Notes: a model not told the origin generated them from the letters alone. 64,000 nucleotides of DNA from Rhizobium sp. Root482 (GCF_001426565.1 NZ_LMFA01000012.1:124861-188860), one strand, 5' to 3'. Numbered from the stretch's first letter, positions 18,253 through 26,994 are shown. Numbers and translations are program-made.

Positions 18253-19572
18253 TTATTGCGGCGGAAGGACCGATCCCGCATCCTGCTCGATGCCGGTCGT
18301 GGTCTGCAGCGCCAGTTCCTGCGCGCCGTCCATCTGGTAGATATCGTCGCGGAACTGCACGACGCCGTCCTTGGCCGCCCAGGCGGTGATATATTTGAAA
18401 TAGACAGGAACCTCCACCGCCAGCTTGATCGGCGAATTCTGGCCGGCGCGGATGGTTGCCTCGATCTGCTGGCGCGACCAGCCGGGCGTATCGCGCAGCA
18501 ACCAGGTCGTCAGGTCGCGCACGTTCTGGACGCGCACGCAGCCGGAGCTCTCGAAGCGGGCAAGCTTGTTGAACAGGCCCTGCTGCGGCGTGTCGTGCAT
18601 GTATTCATTGTTCGGGTTGTGGAAATTGATCTTCGTCGAGGCCATGGCATTGGTCTTGCCGGGATCCTGGCGGAAGGTCAGGTTCGGCGCCTTTTCGGCG
18701 TTCCAGTCGATCGTTTCGGGCGCCACCTCGTTGCCGCTGCCGTCGATCAGCCGGATCGAATTCTTCTTCAGATATTCGGGATCCTTGCGCATCAGCGGAA
18801 CGATGTCCTTCTCGACGATCGAGCGCGGAGAGGTCCAGTAGGGATTGAGGATGACCTCGTAGATCTTCGAATTGATGATATGGGTCGGACGGCTGATGCG
18901 GCCGACGACCGCCGTGTGGCGCGTCGCCACGCGGCCGTTTTCCACCGCCTCGATATAGGCTGCCGGAATATTGACCAGAACGTAGCGGTTGCCGAGATCA
19001 CCCGACATCGACTGCAGGCGCACCAGATTGGTATTCAGCTGCTGCAGGCGGACATCGGCGGAAATGTTCAGCGCCTTCAGGGAATATTCGCCGAGCACGC
19101 CGTCGGCGGGCAGGCCGTGGCGCGCCTGGAAGCGCTTGACCGCGCCATCGACATAGCTGTCGAAGGAATTGGAAATACCGGCGGAGCGTGGCAGGTCGCC
19201 GACGATCATCAAGCGCTGGCGAAGGGCCTGGACGGCGGGATCGGACACGCCCATTTCCAGGCGAGCACCTGCGGGATTGACCTGCGGCCAGCCGCCGGCC
19301 GAGGCGATCTGCTGGTACTGGCCGATCGCCGCCTGCGTATTGGCGAATGTGTCGATGCCGAAGATCGGATTGTTGGAAACGACGGCGGTGGCGCTGCGCG
19401 ATGCCTTGGCGTCGAACTGGTCGTCCCACAGGCCGCGGCGGGGGGCATTGATGATCTCGTCGAGCGCATCCTGTGCGCTGGCGCCTCCGGCCCAGGCAGC
19501 GGCGCCGAAGGCGGCGGCCGAAGCCAGGAAGCTGCGGCGTGAGAAGGCATCAATTCCGTTTTTCTTCGACAT
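18253..19572 (-). CDS. ldtP: L,D-transpeptidase, YcbB type, Tat-exported
   Basis: About 439 residues from 'MSKKNGIDAF'. A Tat signal (SRRSFLAS then a hydrophobic run ending GGASAQ) sends it to the periplasm. A peptidoglycan-binding helix bundle ('GVSDPAVQALRQRLMIVGD...GAVKRFQARHGLPADGVLG') precedes a YkuD domain with His326 ('MHDTPQQGL') and the catalytic Cys345 in 'FESSGCVRVQ'. It would form 3-3 peptidoglycan cross-links or attach proteins to the wall. A MarR regulator matching LdtR lies upstream; the LdtR-LdtP pair is known from Liberibacter and Sinorhizobium, where LdtR controls ldtP and osmotic tolerance, so the symbol is by analogy. Confidence 0.88.
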   Translation of the reverse strand: MSKKNGIDAFSRRSFLASAAAFGAAAWAGGASAQDALDEIINAPRRGLWDDQFDAKASRSATAVVSNNPIFGIDTFANTQAAIGQYQQIASAGGWPQVNPAGARLEMGVSDPAVQALRQRLMIVGDLPRSAGISNSFDSYVDGAVKRFQARHGLPADGVLGEYSLKALNISADVRLQQLNTNLVRLQSMSGDLGNRYVLVNIPAAYIEAVENGRVATRHTAVVGRISRPTHIINSKIYEVILNPYWTSPRSIVEKDIVPLMRKDPEYLKKNSIRLIDGSGNEVAPETIDWNAEKAPNLTFRQDPGKTNAMASTKINFHNPNNEYMHDTPQQGLFNKLARFESSGCVRVQNVRDLTTWLLRDTPGWSRQQIEATIRAGQNSPIKLAVEVPVYFKYITAWAAKDGVVQFRDDIYQMDGAQELALQTTTGIEQDAGSVLPPQ

Positions 19573-19624
19573 GGTCCCTACCATCCAATGCTGCGGCACG
19601 TGCCTGCAGCGCTATCACGTATAT

Positions 19625-19642
19625 GGTTAACAAACGTAAACC
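19625..19642. promoter_or_regulatory. Inverted repeat in the ldtP promoter
   Basis: GGTTAAC-aaac-GTAAACC: 7-bp arms with one mismatch, 53 bases upstream of the ldtP start codon. Its position and AT-rich character suit a MarR-type operator (LdtR encoded nearby), but no match to a published LdtR site was checked. Confidence 0.4.
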
Positions 19643-20156
19643 ATAGTCGCAGCCGCCGTTCACTTTCCCGGTATCGCAGATCACCATCGCCGGCGACCAG
19701 TCCCGCCGAGGCGGGTCGTGAGCCGCGCGAAGCGGCGTCTCTTGCTGTTGTCGCTGTCACAGTAATATGGCCGATTCGTGTCGCCCTCCGGTCTCGCCAG
19801 GCCAGCGCGGCGACGGCTGAGGCCCGCGGGTCATTTCAGCAACAGCGCATCGTCGCACCGCACCAGAACCCGCCTTCCGGCAAACGCCGCAACCGGACCT
19901 ATCAAATATGAACTCTGAATTTATCTAAATCGATGACTGACACATCATTGGCTGTATCAGTCCAGGCGATGAAGACCGATGACGATGGCGATATCCGGGG
20001 GGAATTTATCTGGCAGCATGAGGAATCCAGGCTGACAGACCAGGAAATATGTCAATGCGGGCGACGAATTGCGGGTGAAATAGCCGCGATTGCCAGGTTC
20101 AGGCCGGCTGTCGGCTTTATCGAAACTGTCGTTCCGAAAGCCCGTTCCATGCTGGT
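19643..20156. other. Long gap between ldtP and ldtR, no convincing gene
   Basis: About 510 bases. Two short frames (19933-20232 plus, 19957-20190 minus) have no ribosome site or recognisable domain, and codon use is unlike the neighbours. The stretch is more AT-rich around 19900-19960. It may hold the ldtP promoter and untranslated leader; I see nothing else. Confidence 0.5.
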
Positions 20157-20186
20157 GCGGCCGGGTGCGTCTGCGCGCCCGGCCGC
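20157..20186 (-). terminator. Stem-loop downstream of ldtR
   Basis: Perfect 9-bp stem GCGGCCGGG/CCCGGCCGC with a 12-base loop, 33 bases past the ldtR stop. No T-tract follows on either strand, so it may be an mRNA 3'-end or processing structure more than a classic terminator. Confidence 0.5.
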
Positions 20187-20219
20187 CCAAGTCATCATGA
20201 GGCCTTGCCGTGGAAAGGC

Positions 20220-20732
20220 TCAGAGCTTGTAGAGCATCGTGTCGTTCCAGAAGCGGTCGAGACGCTGCAGCAGCTTGTTCATCTGGCCGAACTCGTCGGT
20301 GCCGATGCCGCCGACCTTCTGGATCGAGCCGATATGGCGCTCATAGAGCTTGGCGACGGTTTCGGCGATCTCCTGGCCATCCTCGGTCAGGCTGATGCGG
20401 ACCGAGCGACGGTCGATGCGCGAGCGCTGGTGGTTGATGAAGCCGAGATCGACCAGCTTCTTGACATTGTAGGAGACATTGGAGCCGAGATAGTAACCGC
20501 GCGAGCGCAGTTCGCCGGCCGTCAGTTCCGAATTGCCGATATTGAAGAGCAGCAGCGCCTGGACGGCGTTGACATCGTTGCGGCCCGAGCGGTCGAACTC
20601 GTCCTTGACGACATCGAGAAGGCGGCGGTGGAGACGTTCGACGAGATGAAGAGATTCCATGTAGAGCGAGCGGATCGCATCTTCGTGGGGGTCCTGGACG
20701 GCAACGGCCTGCGGTTTCATTTTGGTGTTCAT
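20220..20732 (-). CDS. ldtR: MarR family regulator LdtR
   Basis: 170 residues. A winged helix of MarR type: 'DVNAVQALLLFNIGNSELTAGELRSRGYYLGSNVSYNVKKLVDLGFINHQRSRIDRRSVRISLTEDGQEIAETV' holds the recognition helix and the wing with the conserved D-R-R-S. N- and C-terminal helices form the dimer. The whole matches LdtR of Rhizobiales/Liberibacter, a regulator of an L,D-transpeptidase gene, which is the next gene on the same strand here (ldtP). A TCGAAT-9-ATTCGA repeat lies 64 bases upstream and may serve autoregulation. Confidence 0.88.
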   Translation of the reverse strand: MNTKMKPQAVAVQDPHEDAIRSLYMESLHLVERLHRRLLDVVKDEFDRSGRNDVNAVQALLLFNIGNSELTAGELRSRGYYLGSNVSYNVKKLVDLGFINHQRSRIDRRSVRISLTEDGQEIAETVAKLYERHIGSIQKVGGIGTDEFGQMNKLLQRLDRFWNDTMLYKL

Positions 20733-20795
20733 GATGACTGCCTCACTGTTTGTTTGGCGGTGTATGTTTCTCTTCCCGCCTTGAGGTAGACACTA

Positions 20796-20816
20796 TCGAA
20801 TACGTATAAAATTCGA
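20796..20816. promoter_or_regulatory. Inverted repeat upstream of ldtR
   Basis: Perfect 6-bp arms TCGAAT and ATTCGA around a 9-base AT-rich core (acgtataaa) that itself contains a possible -10 element. It lies in the 130-base space before ldtR, so it is a candidate autoregulatory operator. Confidence 0.4.
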
Positions 20817-20862
20817 CTTAAACTACAGCCTTAACAGCACCTTACTATCCACAGCCCTTGTC

Positions 20863-21300
20863 TCAGGGTAAATCAATCCTTGCCGCCCTGGCCTGGCGAA
20901 CCCGCTGGAAGACGATCGCCGCCCGGAAAAGAACGAAGATGAAAGCCACCGCTGCATGCAGGACAAGCAGCATCGGCTTGGCCCCAAAAACCTCAGGATA
21001 GACGGCGAACATCAGCACTTCGATGGCCGCGGCCGCCACCCAGAGAACCGGCCCCCAGGACACCAGCAGCCACAGGCCGAGCGCCGCCACCGGATAGACC
21101 ACGGCCAGCACCGTCGCCGCCGTCCGCCACGGCACCGGCAACAGATCGAAACGCCCGCTGCCCTCGAACGAAAACCCGATCAGCATCGCCCAGTAGTTGA
21201 GGCCGAACCAGAAGCAGGAAACCGAAACCAGCCGCAGGAACAGACCGAACAGGGTTTGCGTGAGCGACAGTTTCGGGACTTTTACAGAATCAAGCGCCAT
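20863..21300 (-). CDS. Small four-helix membrane protein, unknown function
   Basis: 145 residues from the ATG at 21300 ('MALDSVKVPKLSLTQTLFGLF'). Four hydrophobic segments are evident: around 'FGLFLRLVSVSCFWFGLNYWAMLI', 'AATVLAVVYPVAALGLWLLV', 'GPVLWVAAAAIEVLMFAVYP' and 'MLLVLHAAVAFIFVLFRAAIVF', ending in a basic tail (RVRQARAARI). It is probably an inner-membrane protein. I believe it belongs to a Rhizobiales-restricted family next to ldtR but cannot name a function. A longer frame to 21432 lacks a start signal. Confidence 0.68.
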   Translation of the reverse strand: MALDSVKVPKLSLTQTLFGLFLRLVSVSCFWFGLNYWAMLIGFSFEGSGRFDLLPVPWRTAATVLAVVYPVAALGLWLLVSWGPVLWVAAAAIEVLMFAVYPEVFGAKPMLLVLHAAVAFIFVLFRAAIVFQRVRQARAARIDLP

Positions 21301-21595
21301 GGCGGCGAAGATACGCGGCAGGCCGCCGCTTGGGTAGGGCGGATTTTCCGGGAGAAGGCCGGAGGGATCGACGCCCGCACCATCGGCGCGCCAAAATTTC
21401 GTCCCTGCCGGTGAGCCGCGTCGCCTTCGCATTGCTTCCCTTGGTCCTGTCGGCCTCTCTCCTTGGCCACATTTGCCCCCTCCCTCGTAAGCCTCTGTCC
21501 CCTCCTCCGCCCTCCTCGGACCTCCCCCTCGTCACACTTGGACCCTCCGCTTGATCACATTCGCCCCCTCCCGCTCCGTCATCCTGCGTCCCCTC

Positions 21596-21693
21596 CTCGG
21601 TCATTCTCGGGCTTGACCCGAGGATCCACGCCCCGACCGATGGACTAATGGGCATGGCCCTGGATCCTCGGGTCAAGCCCGAGAATGACCGAG
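21596..21693. repeat. Long palindromic repeat, copy A
   Basis: Perfect 33-bp inverted repeat (21596-21628 with 21661-21693) around a 32-base loop; arms contain TCTCGGGCTTGACCCGAGGA. Within each arm CTCGGG-cttga-CCCGAG is itself a small hairpin. This is a repeat type common in intergenic DNA of Rhizobiales. Confidence 0.9.
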
Positions 21694-21820
21694 GGGGAGG
21701 AGCCAAATGCGGGGGAAGCACCTTGGTCAGCAGGCTACTCCTCACAGCCCATGGCCGCGGGATACTTGGAACGCCAGCCGTACTCTCATCTCCGTTGCTC
21801 ACACTCTGTCCCCCCTCTTG

Positions 21821-21908
21821 GTCATCCTCGGGCTTGACCCGAGGATCCATGCCCCAAGCACGGACAATGGGCGTGGCCCTGGATCCTCGGGTCAAGCCCG
21901 AGGATGAC
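21821..21908. repeat. Long palindromic repeat, copy B
   Basis: Perfect 29-bp inverted repeat (21821-21849 with 21880-21908), the same family as the copy 128 bases before it. Where copy A has CATTCTCGG in both arms, copy B has CATCCTCGG in both arms, so the arms stay complementary within each copy. Confidence 0.9.
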
Positions 21909-22079
21909 GGAGGGAGAGGAGCCGGTCGCGGAAATATCACCTTGGAGTGCGCGGCAGCCCGCAAACAGCCCACTAGAGCGGCGCTTTGAGGAACCGGCCG
22001 CCCCTGCCAAGCGGCCCCGCCCCAACAAAAATTCATCCCCGCTCATCCCCGTCCTGTGAACCTGTGTCACCTTATGCCT

Positions 22080-22278
22080 GTTCCGTCATTGGATACGCTG
22101 CCAGGCGTGGTGGTGAGGCGGGGCCGGTGCCGGATGGGGGCGGGACGCAAGTCTTCATTCGGTGGATGGGCAGAAAATTGTTCCGTCATTGGATACGCTG
22201 CCAGGCGTGGTGGTGAGGCGGGGCCGGTGCCGGATGGGGGCGGGACGCAAGTCTTCATTCGGTGGATGGGCAGAAAAT
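22080..22278. repeat. Exact tandem duplication, unit 100 bp
   Basis: Bases 22080-22178 recur without change at 22180-22278, giving a 100-bp period. The unit is GC-rich and holds no gene; a stray frame runs through it. Identity over 99 bases points to a recent duplication, or to an assembly artefact. Confidence 0.92.
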
Positions 22279-22482
22279 GGTTCCCCTCCCGCCTGAAACA
22301 GGGCGGGGCGCGCTTGTGAGGCGCACATGAGGAGCGGCGACTGGGCTTGCCACAAGCAATCCCTTTCGTGGCGCCGCACGGCCCGGAGCGATCCGGCAAC
22401 CGGCCGAGCGTCACCCTGTGCCAGTAAAAGGTGCCGCCACCCCCGCAGAGAAACCGGAATTGTTCATCGACTAACACTGAAC

Positions 22483-22538
22483 GGGGCGCTGGAAGGCGTC
22501 ATATAAATTTACTTAGTCACGGCACTTTCCAGCGCCCC
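22483..22538. repeat. Inverted repeat with AT-rich loop
   Basis: Perfect 12-bp arms GGGGCGCTGGAA and TTCCAGCGCCCC around a 32-base loop rich in A and T (atataaattt). It stands out from the GC-rich surroundings. It could be a transcript end or a small palindromic element. Confidence 0.55.
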
Positions 22539-22624
22539 GGCCAAGTGAATGAAAGCGAACCCACGACGGATGTTTTCCGGGCGTGGCTGGAGGTCGTTGT
22601 GGGGGCTGCAAACGCCGAACTTCC

Positions 22625-22645
22625 CTTCTCCCCAGCGGGGAGAAG
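22625..22645. repeat. REP-like hairpin CTTCTCCCC/GGGGAGAAG
   Basis: Nine-base perfect arms around AGC. The same stem recurs at 22754-22783, and the downstream text 'CCCCTCACCCCGGGCCTCTC' is of a kind that often accompanies this hairpin in rhizobia. Confidence 0.65.
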
Positions 22646-22753
22646 AAAGATGCGGCGAACCCGAGCGCCCCAAGCAAGCCCCCTCACCCCGGGCCTCTCT
22701 CCACAAGCAGAACAGGCCATAACGGAGATCTATAACGCCGCAAGTATGCCGTT

Positions 22754-22783
22754 CTTCCCTTCTCCCCTCGGGGAGAAGGGAAG
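22754..22783. repeat. REP-like hairpin, longer copy
   Basis: Perfect 14-bp arms CTTCCCTTCTCCCC/GGGGAGAAGGGAAG with a 2-base spacer, same family as 22625-22645. It lies 160 bases before hemB. Confidence 0.7.
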
Positions 22784-22945
22784 TTCAAGGCAAATCATCA
22801 GACAACCAAACTTACCCTTCCCCAACCGGGAACGAAAAATTCACATCGCCTCCCCGAGCGGCGACCTGACGCAGTTCGAGCCTTTTCCTTTCTCCATTCG
22901 CCATGATAAACCGCCACCACCGGAACGCACCGAAAGACGATCGCC

Positions 22946-23959
22946 ATGACCGACAGCACCCATCAAGTCGACCTTCTCACCGGCCACCGCCGCATGCGCC
23001 GCAACCGCAAGGCCGACTGGACGCGACGGATGGTGCGGGAAAACAGCCTGACGGTGGACGACCTGATCTGGCCGATCTTCCTCGTTCCCGGAACCGGCAT
23101 CTCCGAGCCGATCGCCGCCATGCCCGGCGTCATGCGCCTGAGCGTCGACAAGGCTGCAGAGGCGGCGCGCGAGGCGGCGGATCTCGGCATCCCGGCGCTC
23201 GCCACCTTCCCCAATATCGACAGCGCGCTGCGCGATGAGACCGGCTCCAACAGCCTTTCCGGCGACAATCTGATCAACCAGGCAACCCGGGCCATCAAGA
23301 AGGCCGTGCCGAATATCGGCGTGATCACCGATGTGGCGCTCGATCCCTTCACCAGCCATGGCCATGACGGCATCCTGCGCGATGGCGAGATCATCAACGA
23401 CGAGACCGTCGCCCAGATCGCCCGCGCTGCCGTCATCCAGGCCGAGGCCGGCTCCGATATCATCGCCCCGTCCGACATGATGGATGGCCGCATCGGCGCC
23501 ATCCGCCAGGCGCTCGACGCGGCCGGCCACCAGTCCGTGGGCATCATGGCCTATGCGACCAAATTCGCCTCCGCCTATTACGGCCCCTATCGCGAGGCGA
23601 TCGGCACCGGCGGCCTCCTGAAGGGCGACAAGAAGACCTATTACATCGACCCGGCCAACGCCACCGAGGCGATGCGCGACGCCGCCCTCGATGTCGAGGA
23701 AGGCGCCGACATGCTGATGGTCAAGCCCGGCCTTCCCTATCTCGACATCTGTTGGCGGATGAAGGAGGCCTTCGGCCTGCCGGTCTTCGCCTATCAGGTC
23801 TCCGGCGAATATACGATGATCAAGGCGGCCGCCGCCAACGGCTGGATCGACGGCGAACGCGTCATGCTCGAAACGCTGCTGGCCTTCAAGCGCGCCGGCT
23901 GCGACGGCATCCTGTCCTATTTCGCCATGGACGTGGCGCGCCTTCTTGCAAAGCGATAG
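22946..23959 (+). CDS. hemB: Delta-aminolevulinic acid dehydratase (porphobilinogen synthase)
   Basis: 337 residues. It joins two 5-aminolevulinate molecules into porphobilinogen for heme, cobalamin and siroheme. The two active-site lysines are Lys206 ('YATKFAS') and Lys260 ('MVKPG'). The zinc cysteine cluster of other HemB proteins is replaced by 'DVALDPFTSHGHDG' (129-142), the Asp-rich, Mg-dependent type known from Bradyrhizobium and Pseudomonas. The gene is monocistronic or leads the methyltransferase gene 36 bases on. Confidence 0.98.
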   Translation: MTDSTHQVDLLTGHRRMRRNRKADWTRRMVRENSLTVDDLIWPIFLVPGTGISEPIAAMPGVMRLSVDKAAEAAREAADLGIPALATFPNIDSALRDETGSNSLSGDNLINQATRAIKKAVPNIGVITDVALDPFTSHGHDGILRDGEIINDETVAQIARAAVIQAEAGSDIIAPSDMMDGRIGAIRQALDAAGHQSVGIMAYATKFASAYYGPYREAIGTGGLLKGDKKTYYIDPANATEAMRDAALDVEEGADMLMVKPGLPYLDICWRMKEAFGLPVFAYQVSGEYTMIKAAAANGWIDGERVMLETLLAFKRAGCDGILSYFAMDVARLLAKR

Positions 23960-23995
23960 AGCGGCGGACGGCTATCGGCATCGAAGGAGATCGGC

Positions 23996-24595
23996 ATGCA
24001 GAGCCTTGATGACAGGACACTGGATTTCTACGCCGGCGAAGCCGAAACCTATGCCCTGCGGGCCCGCCAGACGGCCAATGCGCGGCTCGATACCTTTCTC
24101 GACCTGCTACCACCCGGCGCCGCCATTCTTGAACTGGGCTGCGGCGGCGGGCAGGACAGCCAGGCCATGCTGGCACGCGGCTTCGACGTGACGCCGACCG
24201 ACGGCTCGCCGGAAATGGCACGGCAGGCGGAAGATTTGTTGAAGCGGCCGGTCGCCGTCCTGCCTTTCGACCAGTTGGATGCGAGCGGCCTCTATGACGG
24301 CGTCTGGGCCAATGCCTGCCTTCTCCATGTGCCAAGAGCGAACCTCGCCGCTGTCCTGTCGCGCATCCACAAGGCACTGAAGCCGGGCGGGATGTTCTAC
24401 GCCAGTTTCAAGGCCGGATCGGCCGAAGGACGCGACCGGTTCGACCGCTACTACAATTACCCCTCCCGCGATTGGCTGGAGGCACAATATGCGCCCCTTA
24501 CCTGGAAAAGCGCCGACATGACCGAAGCGGTCGGCGGTGGCTATGACGGCGAGAAAACCGATTGGCTGCATGTGACGGCGATACGCGCCGCCTGA
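23996..24595 (+). CDS. Class I SAM-dependent methyltransferase
   Basis: 199 residues with a Rossmann core: motif I 'ILELGCGGGQDSQAM', motif II 'DVTPTDGSPEMARQA', post II 'LYDGVWANACLLHVPRANLAAVLSRIHKALKPGGMFYASFK'. The start at 23996 has GGAG 8 bases before it. Such enzymes methylate small molecules; the substrate is not evident. It follows hemB by 36 bases, probably read through. Confidence 0.88.
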   Translation: MQSLDDRTLDFYAGEAETYALRARQTANARLDTFLDLLPPGAAILELGCGGGQDSQAMLARGFDVTPTDGSPEMARQAEDLLKRPVAVLPFDQLDASGLYDGVWANACLLHVPRANLAAVLSRIHKALKPGGMFYASFKAGSAEGRDRFDRYYNYPSRDWLEAQYAPLTWKSADMTEAVGGGYDGEKTDWLHVTAIRAA

Positions 24596-24688
24596 TAGGC
24601 CATTGGCCCAGGCTTATTTTGCGCAAGGTTTGATTTTCCGGGCAGCGCCACCCATATTCTGCCAAGTCGTCGGACAAGGAGAATGGCA

Positions 24689-25153
24689 ATGAGCGTACAG
24701 GATGGACAGGCAAGAGTTCCGAGCAATGACTGGCGGGCCTATCAGGGCGTGCTGAGCCGGCGCGTCTTTGCCTTCATCATCGACTACGCGATCGTCGGGC
24801 TCCTGTGGATCCCCGCCGCCGTCGTCGTCTTCTTCCTCGGCATCCTGACACTCGGCCTTGGCTTCCTGCTCTATCCCGTGCTGTTCGCCGGCCTTGCCAT
24901 GCTCTATTTCGGCATGACGGTGGGCGGCCCGAAGCAGGCTTCCCCCGGCATGAACATGATGGGGCTCGCCATTGCCCGCACCGACGGCAGGCCGATGGAT
25001 TTCCTTACGGCCATCGTGCATCTGGTGATCTTCTGGATCGCCAATGCGCTTTTGACGCCGCTGGTCCTTTTGGTGGGCCTGTTTACCGATCGCGGCCGTC
25101 TGCTTCACGATCTCCTGATCGGCACCGTGACGGTGCGCCGCGACCATTATTGA
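24689..25153 (+). CDS. RDD family membrane protein
   Basis: About 154 residues. The RDD signature is present as 'RRVFAFIIDYAIVGLL' (Arg plus one Asp in TM1) and 'DRGRLLHDLLIGTVTVRRD' near the end. Three to four membrane helices. 'TVGGPKQASPGMNMMGLAI' is the usual loop. I prefer the ATG at 24689 because AAGGAG is 7 bases away, over 24683 where it abuts. The RDD family is linked to ion/osmotic exchange in a few cases; the role here is unknown. Confidence 0.88.
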   Translation: MSVQDGQARVPSNDWRAYQGVLSRRVFAFIIDYAIVGLLWIPAAVVVFFLGILTLGLGFLLYPVLFAGLAMLYFGMTVGGPKQASPGMNMMGLAIARTDGRPMDFLTAIVHLVIFWIANALLTPLVLLVGLFTDRGRLLHDLLIGTVTVRRDHY

Positions 25154-25323
25154 CCGATCCGTCGGGGTTGGGTCTCTTCATTGTCCTTCGCCCTCCCCGC
25201 GACATCTCGGTTCCCCTGCCTGCCGTTTCATTTGCCACTGGCAAAAAGTCGTGATTGACCTTTTTCAATCTTGCGCCATGCTGATGTTTTCGAAGCGGCA
25301 ATGAAGAGCGATCCCCGCGCCCG

Positions 25324-26094
25324 ATGAATACGCAAACTGCACCGTCTCCGCAATTCTACCTGACCGCGCCGGCGACCTGCCCCTATCTGCCGCACGAGAT
25401 GGAGCGCAAGGTCTTTACCCATATGGTGGGCGAGCGGGCGCCCGAACTCAACGATCTCCTGACGCAGGGCGGTTTCCGCCGCTCGCAGAACATTGCCTAT
25501 CGGCCAGCCTGCGAGACATGCCGCGCCTGTGTTTCGGTGCGCATCGTCGCCGGCGAATTCATCCCGACCCGCTCGATGCGCCGCGTCGCGGCCCTGAACA
25601 GCGACCTCGTTTCGACGGAATATCCGGCCGAGCCTTCGAACGAGCAATACAGCCTGTTTCGACGCTATCTCGACCATCGCCACCAGAAGGGTGGCATGTC
25701 CGACATGTCGGTGCTCGACTATGCGATGATGGTCGAGGATACCCATGTCAACACCAGGATCATCGAATACCGGCTGAAGGTCGAGGGCGACAGCATTGGT
25801 GCGGCCAAGGGACCGTTGGTCGCAGCTGCCCTCACCGACAGGATGGGCGACGGCCTGTCGATGGTCTATTCCTATTTCGATCCGGATCTTGCCTTCCGCT
25901 CGCTTGGAACCTTCATGATCCTCGACCATATCCGCAAGGTGAGAGACCGCGGCCTGCCGCATGTCTATCTCGGCTATTGGGTCAAGGGATCGCGCAAGAT
26001 GGATTATAAAACAAAGTTTCTGCCGCAGGAGCACCTTATGGCGCGTGGCTGGGAGCGCTATACGGAAGAGACCGAATCCACCGAACAGGACTAG
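25324..26094 (+). CDS. bpt: Aspartate/glutamate leucyltransferase (N-end rule)
   Basis: 256 residues. It belongs to the Ate1/Bpt family: '[16 protein letters not shown]', '[25 protein letters not shown]' with the conserved cysteines, and '[22 protein letters not shown]...[22 protein letters not shown]'. Bacterial Bpt adds leucine from Leu-tRNA to proteins with N-terminal Asp or Glu, marking them for ClpS/ClpAP. The eukaryotic arginyltransferase is a homologue, so database names vary. The EamA gene starts 3 bases after the stop. Confidence 0.94.
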   Translation: MNTQTAPSPQFYLTAPATCPYLPHEMERKVFTHMVGERAPELNDLLTQGGFRRSQNIAYRPACETCRACVSVRIVAGEFIPTRSMRRVAALNSDLVSTEYPAEPSNEQYSLFRRYLDHRHQKGGMSDMSVLDYAMMVEDTHVNTRIIEYRLKVEGDSIGAAKGPLVAAALTDRMGDGLSMVYSYFDPDLAFRSLGTFMILDHIRKVRDRGLPHVYLGYWVKGSRKMDYKTKFLPQEHLMARGWERYTEETESTEQD

Positions 26095-26097
26095 ATC

Positions 26098-26994
26098 TTG
26101 CGCTCCATTCCCGATGCCGCCCACCACCGCCGCGGCCTGTTGATTACCGGCCTGGGCGGCCTTGCCCTTTCCTTCGACATTCCGCTGATCCGCTCCGCCG
26201 ACGGCGAGGTCTGGTCGCTGCTCGCCGTGCGCAGCCTGTGCACCTTCGCTGTCGCGCTTCTTGCCTGGCTGGTGCTCAACCGGGTGCTTGGCAGGAAGAC
26301 GGCACTCATCCCCGGAAAGGCAGGGCTTGCCGCCGGACTTCTCTACGGCATCAATTCCTTCACCTTCCTGCTGGCCGTGTTCAACACTTCCACGGCCAAT
26401 GTGGTGTTCATCCTGGCCTTCACCTCGATGTTCGCGGCACTGCTCTCCTGGATCTTCCTTAAGGAGCGCCCGGCCAATGCGACGCTGGTCACCATGACCA
26501 TCATGATCGTCGGCGTCGGCGTCATCGTTCAGGGCGGACTGGAAGGCGGGCATCTGTTCGGCGATGCCATGGCCGCATCATCGGCGTTCCTGCTGGCCGG
26601 TGCGATCACCATCAGCCGCGCCAGCGGCCGCGACATGGGGCTGGTGCCGCTGGTAACCGCGATATTCCCTGGTATCATCGCGCTGTTCCTGCTGCCGGCC
26701 GGCGGGCTTGCCATCGCCCAGCCGCTCTGGATCGCCTTCGACGGGCTGATCATGATTCCGCTCGCCTTCTTCTGTCTGGCGACCGGGCCGCGCTATCTCT
26801 CGGCCCCTGAGGTCGGCATGTTCTATCTGCTCGAAACCATCCTTGCGCCGATCTGGATGTGGATCGTCTTCACCGAAGTCCCCACGCGCAATACTGTCCT
26901 TGGGGGCGCCATCCTTGTGCTCGCGCTGGTCGGACACTCGCTCTGGCAAGTGCGGCAACGCACCGCGCTTGCCGTTCCGCCGCCGCTCCATTGA
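26098..26994 (+). CDS. EamA/DMT family transporter
   Basis: 298 residues, ten hydrophobic helices in two EamA repeats ('LLYGINSFTFLLAVFNTSTANVVFILAFTSMFAALLSWIFLKERP' and 'LSAPEVGMFYLLETILAPIWMWIVFTEVP'). Start codon appears to be TTG at 26098, right after the bpt stop; a later start would remove part of helix 1. Likely an exporter of a metabolite; substrate not evident. It follows bpt without a gap, so the two are probably one transcript. Confidence 0.85.
   Translation: MRSIPDAAHHRRGLLITGLGGLALSFDIPLIRSADGEVWSLLAVRSLCTFAVALLAWLVLNRVLGRKTALIPGKAGLAAGLLYGINSFTFLLAVFNTSTANVVFILAFTSMFAALLSWIFLKERPANATLVTMTIMIVGVGVIVQGGLEGGHLFGDAMAASSAFLLAGAITISRASGRDMGLVPLVTAIFPGIIALFLLPAGGLAIAQPLWIAFDGLIMIPLAFFCLATGPRYLSAPEVGMFYLLETILAPIWMWIVFTEVPTRNTVLGGAILVLALVGHSLWQVRQRTALAVPPPLH

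Noticed and set aside
19933-20232. A 99-codon frame in the ldtP-ldtR gap, plus strand
   Set aside because: No ribosome site, no domain, and its end overlaps the ldtR 3' end.
22056-22319. An open frame through the 100-bp tandem repeat
   Set aside because: It only stays open because of GC content; the frame changes from one repeat copy to the next, since 100 is not a multiple of 3, and no start signal exists.
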